Assembly (NCBI RefSeq): GCF_018449675.1 | Contig: NZ_JAAVUZ010000002.1 | Coordinates: forward strand, 391,524 to 455,523 | Origin: Glaciihabitans sp. dw_435 | GTDB lineage: Bacteria; Actinomycetota; Actinomycetes; Actinomycetales; Microbacteriaceae | DNA length: 64,000 nucleotides | Reading direction: 5' to 3' | Shown here: one piece after another, positions 8,002-16,277 of the stretch | Numbering within the stretch: the stretch's first letter is position 1 | Layout of the letters: each line of letters starts with the position of its first letter | Translations under genes and position numbers: made by a program | The notes under the pieces: model-generated | Told to the model about the DNA's origin: nothing | Database searches by the model: none | The model's input: the letters and a program-made list of their open reading frames with translations, nothing else

Positions 8002-10506
8002 ATGAGTACAAGCTTCGGAGCTCCCGCGATTATGACCCAGAACATCGGCATGCGCCGGCGCCAATTTGGTGCCGACCGGACGACCACAGCCCTCCCCTCC
8101 GTGCACCCTCGACCGAGCGATGGAAAACTCGTGCGTGGTCGCCTCGCGATCATCCTGACCATCGTTTTCTGGGTGCTCTATGTCGTCGACACGATCATTC
8201 GCCAGTTCTTCAACCCTCAGGGCGTGAACTACACGTTCGCGGTGCAGGCCTTCTCGTACCTCGCGATCGTGACGGTGCTGATCTTCTCCGCCCTCATGTA
8301 CCTGATCGCCCGGCAGGGTGCCTTCACCCGGTTCCGCGACCACCACCGCGTTCCGCGTGCGGCCCTCGATCACCACTTCGGTGCCGGCCACGGCGACCTG
8401 ACCGTGCTCGTGCCGTCCTACGCCGAGGAGCCGTCCGTCGTCCGCGCAACGCTGTGGTCCGCCGCGCTGCAGGAGTACCCGTCCATGCGCGTCGTGCTGC
8501 TGCTGGACAACCCGCCGCACCCGACCGACCCCACCGAAATCAGCAAGCTCGCCGAGAGCCGCGGCATCGCCGACGAGATCGCCACCGCGATGGCCGTCCC
8601 CGAACGACGCTTCCGCGAGGCGATGGAACTCTTCGAACGCGAGATCAACGCCGGCAGCGGCGAGGTGTCCGGCGACGCCGTGCGCCGCCTCGCCGCGCAC
8701 TACCGCTGGGCGGCCCGCTGGCTGAGCAGCCAGGCGTACAGCGACGGCGCTCTCGACCACGTCGCAACGTTCTTCGCCACCGAGGTCGTCGGCGGCCTTG
8801 CCGACGAGTTCACCCTCTTCGCCACCGCCCTCGACGCCTCCGCCTGGGACGAGCTCGCCCCCACCCCCAAGCGCATGCTCGAACTGCACCGCCGCCTGGT
8901 CTGGGTCTTCACCGCCGAGATGGACACGTTCGAGCGCAAGGCATTCACCTCGCTCTCCCACGAGGCGAACAAGGCGATGAACCTCAACGCCTACATCGGT
9001 TTGATGGGCCGCAGCTTCCGCCGGGAAGACGACCGCACCAGCAGCGTGCTGTGGGAAGTGGATGACCCGAGCCAGGCAAACTTCTCGGTGCCGGATTCCG
9101 AGTACCTGCTCACCCTCGACGCCGACTCACTCCTGCTCAAGGACTACTGCCTTCGCCTGATCTACTTCCTCGAGCAGTCCGAGAACTCCCGCGTTGCCGT
9201 CACCCAGACGCCGTACTCCTCGTTCCGCGGGGCGCCCACCCGCATCGAGCGTCTCGCCGGTGCGACCACCGACGTGCAGCACATCCTCCACCAGGGCATG
9301 TCGCACTTCGGTGCTGCCTTCTGGGTCGGGGCCAACGCGGTCATCCGCAAGCGCGCCCTCGAAGACATCGTCGAGATCGAGACCGTCGGTGGATTCGAAG
9401 TCCGCCGCTACGTACAGGACCGCACCGTCATCGAAGACACCGAGTCGAGCATCGACCTCGGCGTCTACGTACAGGACCGCACCGTCATCGAAGACACCGA
9501 GTCGAGCATCGACCTCGGCGCCCACGGCTGGAGCCTGATCAACTATCCGGAACGCCTCAGCTACAGCGCGACGCCGCCGGACTTCGGATCCCTCGTGGTG
9601 CAGCGCCGGCGCTGGGCCAACGGTGGCCTGCTGATCCTGCCGAAGCTCATTCGCCAGATCAAGGCCCGCCGCAACACCCCGCACCCCGTGACCCTCATGG
9701 AGCTCAGCCTCCGGCTGAACTACGTGGCGTCGATCGCGTGGGCAAGCTTCGGCCTCGTACTGCTGCTGGCCTACCCGTACAACAGCCGCCTGCTCAGCCC
9801 GATCGTGCTGCTGGCCTCCCTGCCCTACTTCATCGCAATGGGCAGCGACCTCCGCTACAACGGCTACCAGTTCCGCGACATCTTCCGGATCTACGGCTTC
9901 AACCTCATCCTGCTTCCGGTCAACCTTGCCGGCGTCGTCAAGTCGCTGCAGCAGGCGATCACCGGCAAGCGCATCCCGTTCGCCCGCACGCCCAAGGTCG
10001 CCAACCGCACGGCGTCCCCGATCCTCTTCGTGGTGGTGCCCCTGGTCATCGTCGCGTTCTCCGGTCTTACCCTGTGGCGCAACATCGACGCGCAGAACTG
10101 GGGCAACGCGTTCTTCGCCGGCTTCAACGCCACCCTGGCGATCATCTCGATCGTCTCCAACATCGGCATCGTCAACACCCTCGTGGACATCTGGCTCGGC
10201 CTCACCGACTGGCTCTGGGTCGACCGCCGTCGCGACAGCCCGCCCGTGCAGGCCACCCAATCCGTCGCAACGCCGCACCTCGACTGGCAGACGGTTCTCT
10301 ATTACGGCAACGCGAGCTTCACCCCCGAGGGTGCGCAGGCTGTGCTCGAAGTGCCGAAGCGCACCGCCTTCGCCACCGTCACGCGGCACACCCTCGACTC
10401 ACCATCCGTGCGCATTACCCCGCCGAGCCCCGATCACCCGAGTTGGACACCATCAGCCTCACACCACGAATCCCAGGACGCGACGCACACGGAGGTCAGC
10501 GCGTGA
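8002..10506 (+). CDS. Membrane GT2 glycosyltransferase (cellulose/hyaluronan synthase-like)
   Basis: An 834-residue processive-type family 2 glycosyltransferase. Two N-terminal membrane segments (about 48-70 and 80-102) are followed by a cytoplasmic catalytic domain with DLTVLVPSYAEE, LLTLDADS (nucleotide/metal-binding DxD), a TVIEDTESSIDL block (catalytic ED) and QRRRW (QxxRW), then a C-terminal group of membrane helices. The long insert between the first motif and DAD is typical of this subgroup. The ED block is present twice because of an exact 57-nt tandem duplication (residues about 470-507). The stop overlaps the GTG of the GH18-like gene, so the pair probably makes and trims or secretes an extracellular polysaccharide; the sugar is unknown. 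Confidence 0.88.
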   Translation: MSTSFGAPAIMTQNIGMRRRQFGADRTTTALPSVHPRPSDGKLVRGRLAIILTIVFWVLYVVDTIIRQFFNPQGVNYTFAVQAFSYLAIVTVLIFSALMYLIARQGAFTRFRDHHRVPRAALDHHFGAGHGDLTVLVPSYAEEPSVVRATLWSAALQEYPSMRVVLLLDNPPHPTDPTEISKLAESRGIADEIATAMAVPERRFREAMELFEREINAGSGEVSGDAVRRLAAHYRWAARWLSSQAYSDGALDHVATFFATEVVGGLADEFTLFATALDASAWDELAPTPKRMLELHRRLVWVFTAEMDTFERKAFTSLSHEANKAMNLNAYIGLMGRSFRREDDRTSSVLWEVDDPSQANFSVPDSEYLLTLDADSLLLKDYCLRLIYFLEQSENSRVAVTQTPYSSFRGAPTRIERLAGATTDVQHILHQGMSHFGAAFWVGANAVIRKRALEDIVEIETVGGFEVRRYVQDRTVIEDTESSIDLGVYVQDRTVIEDTESSIDLGAHGWSLINYPERLSYSATPPDFGSLVVQRRRWANGGLLILPKLIRQIKARRNTPHPVTLMELSLRLNYVASIAWASFGLVLLLAYPYNSRLLSPIVLLASLPYFIAMGSDLRYNGYQFRDIFRIYGFNLILLPVNLAGVVKSLQQAITGKRIPFARTPKVANRTASPILFVVVPLVIVAFSGLTLWRNIDAQNWGNAFFAGFNATLAIISIVSNIGIVNTLVDIWLGLTDWLWVDRRRDSPPVQATQSVATPHLDWQTVLYYGNASFTPEGAQAVLEVPKRTAFATVTRHTLDSPSVRITPPSPDHPSWTPSASHHESQDATHTEVSA
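9408..9520 (+). repeat. 57-nt in-frame tandem duplication in a glycosyltransferase active site
   Basis: Bases 9408-9463 are identical to 9465-9520 (56 nt, period 57). Each unit encodes YVQDRTVIEDTESSIDLG plus one residue, so the reading frame is kept and the protein gains 19 residues. The absence of any silent difference between the units indicates a recent event, or an assembly artefact. Confidence 0.95.
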
Positions 10507-12161
10507 GCGAGCTCGCCATCCCCGTGCACCACCCCGATAAACCGCCCGCGCGCGGCCGCAGGCTCTCCCCGCTGCGCGTCGCCCTCGCCCTGTTCATCGT
10601 GGTCATCCTGACCGCCGGCGCATACACGGGATACCAGGTGTGGAACTCCAATCGGGCGGTCGCCTCCTACGACCCGTGGTTCGCCGGCTACGTCGACGTC
10701 ACCAGCACCCCCTCGTACGCGTTCGAGAACCCGTCGATCGCCAGCCAGAAGAACGTCGTGCTCTCCTTCGTCGTCGCGGCAACGGATGACGACTGCGCTC
10801 CGTCGTGGGGAACCTTCTACTCGCTCGACAGCGCCGCTGACGGCCTCGACCTCGACCGCCGCATCGCCCGTCTCACCACGCTCGGCGGCGCCGCGACCAT
10901 CTCATTCGGTGGCGCCATCAACAACGAGCTCGCCACCGTCTGCACCGACCCCGACGAGCTCGTCGCCGCCTACGCCTCCGTCGTCGACCGGTACAAATCC
11001 TCGACGATCGACCTCGACATCGAGGGTGACGACCTCACCAACACCGCCGCCGGCGATCGCCGCGCCCTCGCGATCAAGACCCTGCAGGACAAGCGCACCT
11101 CCGACGGCGCGAAGCTCAAAGTGTGGCTGACGCTGCCCGTGTCCCCCACCGGCCTGACCGCCGACGGAACCACCGCCGTTGCGCAGATGCTCGCCGCGGG
11201 CGTCGACCTCGCGGGCGTGAATGCCATGACGATGGACTTCGGTGGCAGCAAGGCCGCGAGCGACTCGATGTCCGTGGCATCCATCGCCGCATTGAACGCT
11301 ACCCACGACCAGCTGGCAACGCTCTACACGACCGCGAAGCAGCCGCTGACCAGCGCCGAACTGTGGTCGCGCATCGGGGCGACGCCGATGATTGGACAGA
11401 ACGACGTTCCCGGTGAGATTTTTGACCTGAAGGATGCCACGGCGCTGAACACTTTCGCGCAGCAGAAGCAGCTCGGCCGCATGTCCATGTGGTCGATGAA
11501 CCGCGACCTCGCGTGCGGGCCGAACTTCGTGGCCGTCGGCACGGTCTCGAATTCGTGCAGCGGCGTCGCGCAGGGCGGAACGTTCTTCTCCGACGCGCTC
11601 AGCACCCGCTTCTCGACGACGACGCCGACCCCGGTGATGCCGCTGGCGACCACGATTCCGACCAAGGGTGCCGCGCCCGCCGAGTCGCAGATTGTGGATA
11701 ACCCGATCACCAGCCCCTACGTGGTGTGGGCACCAACCACGGTCTTCCAGAAGGACACGAAGGTCGTCTGGCACGGCAACGTATTCCAGGCCAAGTGGTG
11801 GACCCGAGGCGAGCTGCCGGATGACCCCGCCGCCCTCGGCACCACGACGCCGTGGGTGCTCATCGGGCCGGTGCTGCCGACCGACAAACCGCGGGTGCAG
11901 ATCATTCTTCCGGTCGGCACCTACCCCGAGTGGGACCCGACCAAAATCTACGGCGAGAACGATCGGATCATGCTGGGGAAGGTTCCCTACGAGAACCAGT
12001 GGTGGAGCCAGGGCGACAACCCCGAGGCATCCCTCGTCTCACCTGACTCCGGCCCGTGGCGTCTGCTCACCTCGGACGAGGTGACGGCGGTCAAGGACGG
12101 CAGCTACGCGCGGCCGACGGCGACCCCGACGCCGACGCCCGCTCCCGCTTCCGCGGGGTAG
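10503..12161 (+). CDS. Membrane-anchored GH18 (chitinase-like) protein
   Basis: A 552-residue protein: short cytoplasmic N-terminus, one membrane anchor (about 25-45), then an extracellular GH18 fold with the active-site DxDxE in STIDLDIEGDD (E174 as putative acid/base), a Pro/Thr linker near 390, and two C-terminal segments with W..TTVF..DTKVVWHGNVFQAKWWT and a second WDPTKIY...WW block resembling chitin-binding CBM5/12 modules. I chose GTG at 10503 because it overlaps the TGA of the glycosyltransferase; the frame is open further upstream but that part is only its shadow. Context suggests processing of the polymer made by the upstream synthase. Confidence 0.8.
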   Translation: MSELAIPVHHPDKPPARGRRLSPLRVALALFIVVILTAGAYTGYQVWNSNRAVASYDPWFAGYVDVTSTPSYAFENPSIASQKNVVLSFVVAATDDDCAPSWGTFYSLDSAADGLDLDRRIARLTTLGGAATISFGGAINNELATVCTDPDELVAAYASVVDRYKSSTIDLDIEGDDLTNTAAGDRRALAIKTLQDKRTSDGAKLKVWLTLPVSPTGLTADGTTAVAQMLAAGVDLAGVNAMTMDFGGSKAASDSMSVASIAALNATHDQLATLYTTAKQPLTSAELWSRIGATPMIGQNDVPGEIFDLKDATALNTFAQQKQLGRMSMWSMNRDLACGPNFVAVGTVSNSCSGVAQGGTFFSDALSTRFSTTTPTPVMPLATTIPTKGAAPAESQIVDNPITSPYVVWAPTTVFQKDTKVVWHGNVFQAKWWTRGELPDDPAALGTTTPWVLIGPVLPTDKPRVQIILPVGTYPEWDPTKIYGENDRIMLGKVPYENQWWSQGDNPEASLVSPDSGPWRLLTSDEVTAVKDGSYARPTATPTPTPAPASAG

Positions 12162-12542
12162 CGCGGACCGAGGCATCCGCCCCACCCCATCTTCTCCGCG
12201 CCGTTTGGCCAGATAAGGATTTCTGGTCCGAATGCGCCTTCTGGAGGACCCCGGGTCCTTTCGTGGCAAAACTTCCGCAGCTAGAGAAAAGACCACCGCG
12301 GTCAGCCGGGCTCGGCCCATCGGGGCGACTGCCGTCATCTGGTCGTGCCGTTTGGCTAGATACGGAATTCTGGTACGAATGCCCCTTCCGGAGGACCCCG
12401 GGTCCTTTCGTGGCAAAACTTCCGCAGCTAGAGAAAATGGGGCGGCTCGGTCTGGGCGTCAGTCGGCTCGCGGCTCGGTGCTGGGCCTAACTCGGGCTCG
12501 CGGCGCTGCCGGGCATCAGTTGGCCCGCGGCGCCGCCGGACG
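12162..12542. other. Non-coding spacer dominated by a 91-bp direct repeat
   Basis: The stretch lies between the stops of two convergent genes (GH18-like and amidohydrolase). It holds the two 91-bp repeats and little else; frames through it are low-complexity and unconvincing. No simple T-tract terminator was seen. Confidence 0.6.
12200..12437. repeat. Pair of 91-bp direct repeats
   Basis: Copy 1 is 12200-12290 and copy 2 is 12347-12437. They align without gaps and differ at 6 of 91 positions by eye; the last ~40 bp are identical. Each contains the palindrome GGACCCCGGGTCC and ends in GCAGCTAGAGAAAA. A looser relative with AGATAAGGA near one end and GAGGAACCTCGG inside lies at about 15245-15320, so this may be a dispersed intergenic element. 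Confidence 0.85.
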
Positions 12543-13886
12543 CTACTCGGGCTCGCCGCGCACCAGCTCGCCGTTCTTCATGATGGCGACGAGCGACGTC
12601 TGCGGGGTGGCCAGGAGCGAGAGGTCTTCGAGCGGGTTGCCGTCCACCAGCAGCAGGTCGGCGAGCGCGCCGGTGGCCACCACCCCGAGGCGACCTGGAT
12701 ACGGATTGCGTTCCCGGCTGAGGGCCAGCAGCTTCGCGTTCTCCGAGGTGGCCATCCGCAGCGTTTCGGCCGGAGTGAACCACCGCGTCATCTTCGCGAG
12801 CTGCGCACCCTGCCGCGTTGCCAGGTGCGGGTCGAAGAGGGTGTCGGTACCCCAGGCCAGGTTCACGCCGTACTTTATTGCCAGCTCATAGGCCCGGTCG
12901 GTGCCCCGCATGATGAGCGCACCATTCGCCCGCGCGGACTCGCCCGATGTCCTGATTGCGTCCTCGTCGTTGAGGAATGGCTGCGGGCTCCACCAGACAT
13001 CCGCTTGCCTCATCATTTCGACGGTCTCATCGTCGAGCAGATGCCCGTGCTCGATACAGCGCACCCCAGCGCGCAGAGCCCGCTGCACCGCGCGCGGCGT
13101 GTACGCGTGCACCATCACGTAGGTGCCCCAGTCGGCGGCGGCGTCGACCCCGGCCTGCAGTTCGGCGAGCGTATATTGCGTCGAGTCGATGGGGTCGTAA
13201 GCGGATGACACGCCCCCGCCGGCCATCATCTTGATCTGACTCGCTCCCAGCATCAACTGCTCGCGCACCGCACGCAGCACCTCATCGACGCCATCGGCGA
13301 TGATGGCCGCCCGCACGACCTCGGTATGCGTGAGGTGTCCGGCGATGCCGCGGGGCACCTCGGTCGGCAGGCGGAAATCCCCGTGGCCGGACGTTTGCGA
13401 GATGAACGCGCCCGCCGGGAAGATGCGTGGGCCCTGCACGGTTCCCTCGTCGATCGCGAGCTTGAGGCCAAACACCGGCCCGCCGGCATCCCGAACCGTC
13501 GTAAACCCACGCTGCAGCATGTCCGCGGCGGCAACGGCGGCGTGGATGCTGATGTAGCCGACGTCGGCGGAGACCAGGGCCGAGACCGGCACGGTGGCGA
13601 AGGCCACGTGCGCGTGCGCGTCGATGAGGCCGGGCATGAGCACGCGGCCGTGTCCGCGGATGATGCGGGCGAGCCCCCAGCCGTCGGGCGGGCGTTCGTC
13701 GGTGATCGCGGTGATGAGGTTAGCGGTGACGACGACGTTGGTCGGCGGGCTGAGGGTGTCCGCGACGCCGTCGAACACCCGTACCTGCTCGAAGACGGTT
13801 TGGTCGGCGCCTGCCAGGGGTGCATGGTTCTGGGTCCCGCCGGTCAGCTCTGCGCCCGCCTGCTCTGCGCCCGTCTGCTCTGACAT
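12543..13886 (-). CDS. Metal-dependent amidohydrolase (imidazolonepropionase-like)
   Basis: A 447-residue amidohydrolase-superfamily protein. Metal-site motifs are present in order: HAH after LMPGLIDA, a Lys in SQIKMMAGGG that would be carbamylated, MVHAYT, IEHGH and a GTDTLF aspartate near the C-terminus. Members hydrolyse a wide range of cyclic amides and peptides (prolidase-like or imidazolonepropionase-like); the substrate cannot be read from the sequence. The N-terminal ~20 residues are Gly/Ala/Glu/Thr repeats (GAEQAGAEL) and may be dispensable. It stands alone, convergent to the GH18-like gene. Confidence 0.87.
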   Translation of the reverse strand: MSEQTGAEQAGAELTGGTQNHAPLAGADQTVFEQVRVFDGVADTLSPPTNVVVTANLITAITDERPPDGWGLARIIRGHGRVLMPGLIDAHAHVAFATVPVSALVSADVGYISIHAAVAAADMLQRGFTTVRDAGGPVFGLKLAIDEGTVQGPRIFPAGAFISQTSGHGDFRLPTEVPRGIAGHLTHTEVVRAAIIADGVDEVLRAVREQLMLGASQIKMMAGGGVSSAYDPIDSTQYTLAELQAGVDAAADWGTYVMVHAYTPRAVQRALRAGVRCIEHGHLLDDETVEMMRQADVWWSPQPFLNDEDAIRTSGESARANGALIMRGTDRAYELAIKYGVNLAWGTDTLFDPHLATRQGAQLAKMTRWFTPAETLRMATSENAKLLALSRERNPYPGRLGVVATGALADLLLVDGNPLEDLSLLATPQTSLVAIMKNGELVRGEPE

Positions 13887-13937
13887 AGATGCCTCCGCTT
13901 CACTCGCGTCCCGCGCTCACCCCTCCCGGGCCGGCGC

Positions 13938-14309
13938 TCCGGTCCCTGCGATTCTGCTCCGGTCTTGGGGCGCGCAACAGGGTCGATCCGGGGGGGCGTC
14001 GCCCCGTGACATCCCCGTCTGGCGATGACCTCGGAGCCGAGACATCCGGCCGCCGCCCGCTTTTTTGCTCAGGGAGGAAATTCGGTCAGTTCGGCCCGAA
14101 TAGAACCGTTCAGCTACCGAATCTCCTCCGCAACTAAAATTCGGCGGGCAAAACCCGTTCGATCGACGCTCTTTCGCCGTCTGATCTGCGCGAAGTGCGC
14201 GTTAACGCAGTTTTTCACTCGCTTTCGGCGCCTCCCCGCTCGGGTCGACGCCCCGGTCCCTGCGATTCTGCTCCGGTCGCGGGGCGGGCAGCAGGGTGCA
14301 TCCGTGGGG
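13938..14309. repeat. Imperfect ~55-bp direct repeat pair
   Basis: Copies at about 13938-13992 and 14252-14306 share the exact core GGTCCCTGCGATTCTGCTCC (13941-13960 and 14255-14274), followed by GGTC, then similar GGGGCGxGCAxCAGGGT and ATCCG segments. Confidence 0.75.
14073..14129. repeat. Intergenic stem-loop
   Basis: GGAGGAAATTCGGT (14073-14086) and ACCGAATCTCCTCC (14116-14129) pair at 13 of 14 positions around a 29-nt loop. There is no T-run. It sits upstream of the methyltransferase gene; the role is unknown. Confidence 0.6.
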
Positions 14310-14331
14310 TGCTCGCAGCAGAATGGGGATC

Positions 14332-15150
14332 ATGGATGCCACGGACAACCTCACCCCGGCCACCGACGTGCCACCTCCCGCCCGCCGGGCCGACGGCAGC
14401 GCGGGCGACGCTGACTACGGCGCCATCGGGTCGAACTACGCCGCGTACCGCCAGCCCGACCCGCACTTCGAGGCGGCAATTCTCGCCGCCCTCGGAGCCG
14501 CCGACCGCATCCTCAACGTCGGCGCCGGCGCGGGTTCGTACGAGCCGCGGGGACGCAACGTCACCGCGGTCGAGCCCAGCGCCTCGATGCGGGCGCAGCG
14601 TCCGTCCGATCTCGCGGTCGCGATCGACGCCACCGCCGAGCACCTCCCCTTCGAGGACGACACCTTCGACGCCGCGATGGCCACCTTCACCGTGCACCAG
14701 TGGCCCGACCTCGCCGCCGGCCTGCGCGAGCTGCGCCGGGTGACCGCCGGGCCCGTCGTCATCCTCACCTGCGACCCCGCCGAACTCGACCGATTCTGGC
14801 TCGTCGACTACGCGCCCGAGGTCATCGAGACCGAGTCGCGCCGCTACCCGGCACCGGCGGAAATCGCGCGGCTGCTGGGTGGGACAGTGGATGTCTCGGT
14901 GCTACCCATCCCGCTGGACTGCACCGACGGCTTCGGCGAGGCGTACTACGGCCGCCCCGAATCGCTCCTGGATCCCGGCGCGCGGCTCGCCAACTCGGCA
15001 TGGAGTTTCGTCAGCCCGGCAGTGGAGCCGAGGTTCGACGCGGCACTGCGGCGAGACCTCGAATCGGGCGCGTGGGACGCGAAATACGGCGGCCTGCGCA
15101 CCCAGCCCGAGTTCGAGGGGTCGCTGCGGCTGATCGTGGGGCGTCCGTAG
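14332..15150 (+). CDS. Class I SAM-dependent methyltransferase
   Basis: A 272-residue Methyltransf_11-type protein. SAM-binding motif I is ILNVGAGAGSYEP, the acidic end of the second strand is TAVEPSASM, and motif IV lies around DDTFDAAMATFTVHQWPDL. The substrate is unknown. I chose ATG 14332, preceded by GGGG; a GTG at 14296 would add 12 residues and cannot be excluded. It is flanked on both sides by repeats and is not in an evident operon. Confidence 0.85.
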   Translation: MDATDNLTPATDVPPPARRADGSAGDADYGAIGSNYAAYRQPDPHFEAAILAALGAADRILNVGAGAGSYEPRGRNVTAVEPSASMRAQRPSDLAVAIDATAEHLPFEDDTFDAAMATFTVHQWPDLAAGLRELRRVTAGPVVILTCDPAELDRFWLVDYAPEVIETESRRYPAPAEIARLLGGTVDVSVLPIPLDCTDGFGEAYYGRPESLLDPGARLANSAWSFVSPAVEPRFDAALRRDLESGAWDAKYGGLRTQPEFEGSLRLIVGRP

Positions 15151-15158
15151 GGGCGCGA

Positions 15159-15200
15159 GCGTCCGGCGTCCGGCGTCCGGCGTCCGGCGTCCGGCGTCCG
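15159..15200. repeat. Six tandem copies of the heptamer GCGTCCG
   Basis: Exact 7-bp units fill 15159-15200, directly after the methyltransferase stop. The gene's own last codons contain a seventh copy, so the array may have expanded from the gene end. Further on come two copies of TAGGGCTCGAGCC-like sequence and an AT-rich element up to about 15325. Confidence 0.95.
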
Positions 15201-15337
15201 TCGGGCTCGAGCCATTGCGCTCGAGTTCGTAGGGCTCGAGCCGTTGCGCAGATAAGGACTTTGCGGGAAATTTCGTCTTCGTGAGGAACCTCGGCCCCCT
15301 CCGGGGCACAATTTCCTAATCTGGCGAAGACGTTAGC

Positions 15338-15838
15338 TCAGCTTGCCCGTCCGGCGCGGCGGCGAGCGAGCTTCGGCACCTGGTCAAGGGAAATCGCGCC
15401 CGCAAAGATAGCGGCGATGCCGAGAATTGCCACCACGAGCGAAGTCCCCGCCGACATGTCGCCGTCGCTCGTGACATCCGCTATCCCATTCGCAATGTTG
15501 AGCACAGCGAAACCCGGGATCACAATCGAAATGACCGCAGCAATCGCGTAGGCGACGCGCGCCTTCGTGCGCACCAGAGCGATCGCGATGGCCGCGACTA
15601 TTGCCGCGACGACGGTGACGATCAGTCCGACAACGGACAGCACGCCGGTGTCGACCGAGACGGCCAGGGTCGGGCCGCGTCCGGGAATTGCGAATTGCAG
15701 GATGTCCCCGACCGCTGGGGCGATCACGACGGTGAAGACCACTTGCAGGGCCAGGCCCAGAAGCGCCCATCCCAGGGCGACTCGGGTCACCAGGCGGATC
15801 GTGGCGTTATCGGGTACTTCTGCGCGGGCGGAGGTCAT
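15338..15838 (-). CDS. Putative four-helix membrane protein of unknown function
   Basis: A 166-residue hydrophobic protein. Start ATG 15838 is chosen because it lies 5 nt after the stop of the upstream gene and because the longer frame is only that gene's shadow. Four likely membrane segments (about 21-42, 55-80, 87-112, 123-145) end in a basic tail (KLARRRAGRAS). I do not recognise the family. It is last in a three-gene operon with the two related membrane proteins upstream. Confidence 0.6.
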   Translation of the reverse strand: MTSARAEVPDNATIRLVTRVALGWALLGLALQVVFTVVIAPAVGDILQFAIPGRGPTLAVSVDTGVLSVVGLIVTVVAAIVAAIAIALVRTKARVAYAIAAVISIVIPGFAVLNIANGIADVTSDGDMSAGTSLVVAILGIAAIFAGAISLDQVPKLARRRAGRAS

Positions 15839-15842
15839 GTGC

Positions 15843-16277
15843 TCATAGTGCCGCATCGCGGGTCCGGCGAGGGATTCGGCTGCGCGCGCCCATGGCCCTG
15901 ACAGCCACCACTGTTCCGGCCACCGCGGCCAGCAGTGCGCCGTACGTTCCCACGCTCGCCGACCAATCGGTTGACCGCTCCACGACCACTTTGTCGTCGC
16001 CGACCATCCATACGCAGTCGATGCCGAGCGGCAGATACCCCGCGCGGATGTAGTACGTCTCGGGGGTGGCACCGGGCGGAGGCGGCGCACCCGTCCCGCA
16101 GTCGGCGACGCCGCTACTCACATTCCAGGTGACTGCAAACATCCCCAGGAGAAAAAGGACGAAGCCGACGGCGGCGACGATAAAACCAAGGGCGATACGA
16201 CTCGTGAGTTGGTCGTGCTTGGACAGACGTGGGCCTCTGGCGCTACCACCGGACTGAGCCGGATCAAACAGAGACAT
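15843..16277 (-). CDS. Two-helix membrane protein of unknown function, paralogous domain
   Basis: A 144-residue protein with two membrane segments (about 27-49 and 109-126) around an extracellular loop bearing Cys residues (VADCGTG, LGIDCVW). The loop and second helix align with the C-terminal half of the next gene upstream: both have GYxPLGI[DE]CxW, a [DW]xA motif, a YGxLxAxVAG helix and a GAR.RI end. It is therefore a single-domain paralogue. The start ATG 16275-16277 lies inside the end of that upstream gene. Function unknown. Confidence 0.7.
   Translation of the reverse strand: MSLFDPAQSGGSARGPRLSKHDQLTSRIALGFIVAAVGFVLFLLGMFAVTWNVSSGVADCGTGAPPPPGATPETYYIRAGYLPLGIDCVWMVGDDKVVVERSTDWSASVGTYGALLAAVAGTVVAVRAMGARSRIPRRTRDAAL

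Larger units (their letters stand above)
13887..14331. other. Non-coding spacer with direct repeats and a hairpin
   Basis: No gene is seen. An imperfect ~55-bp direct repeat brackets an AT-richer hairpin at 14073-14129; both are listed separately. Promoters for the divergent amidohydrolase and methyltransferase genes should lie here but none is distinct. Confidence 0.55.
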
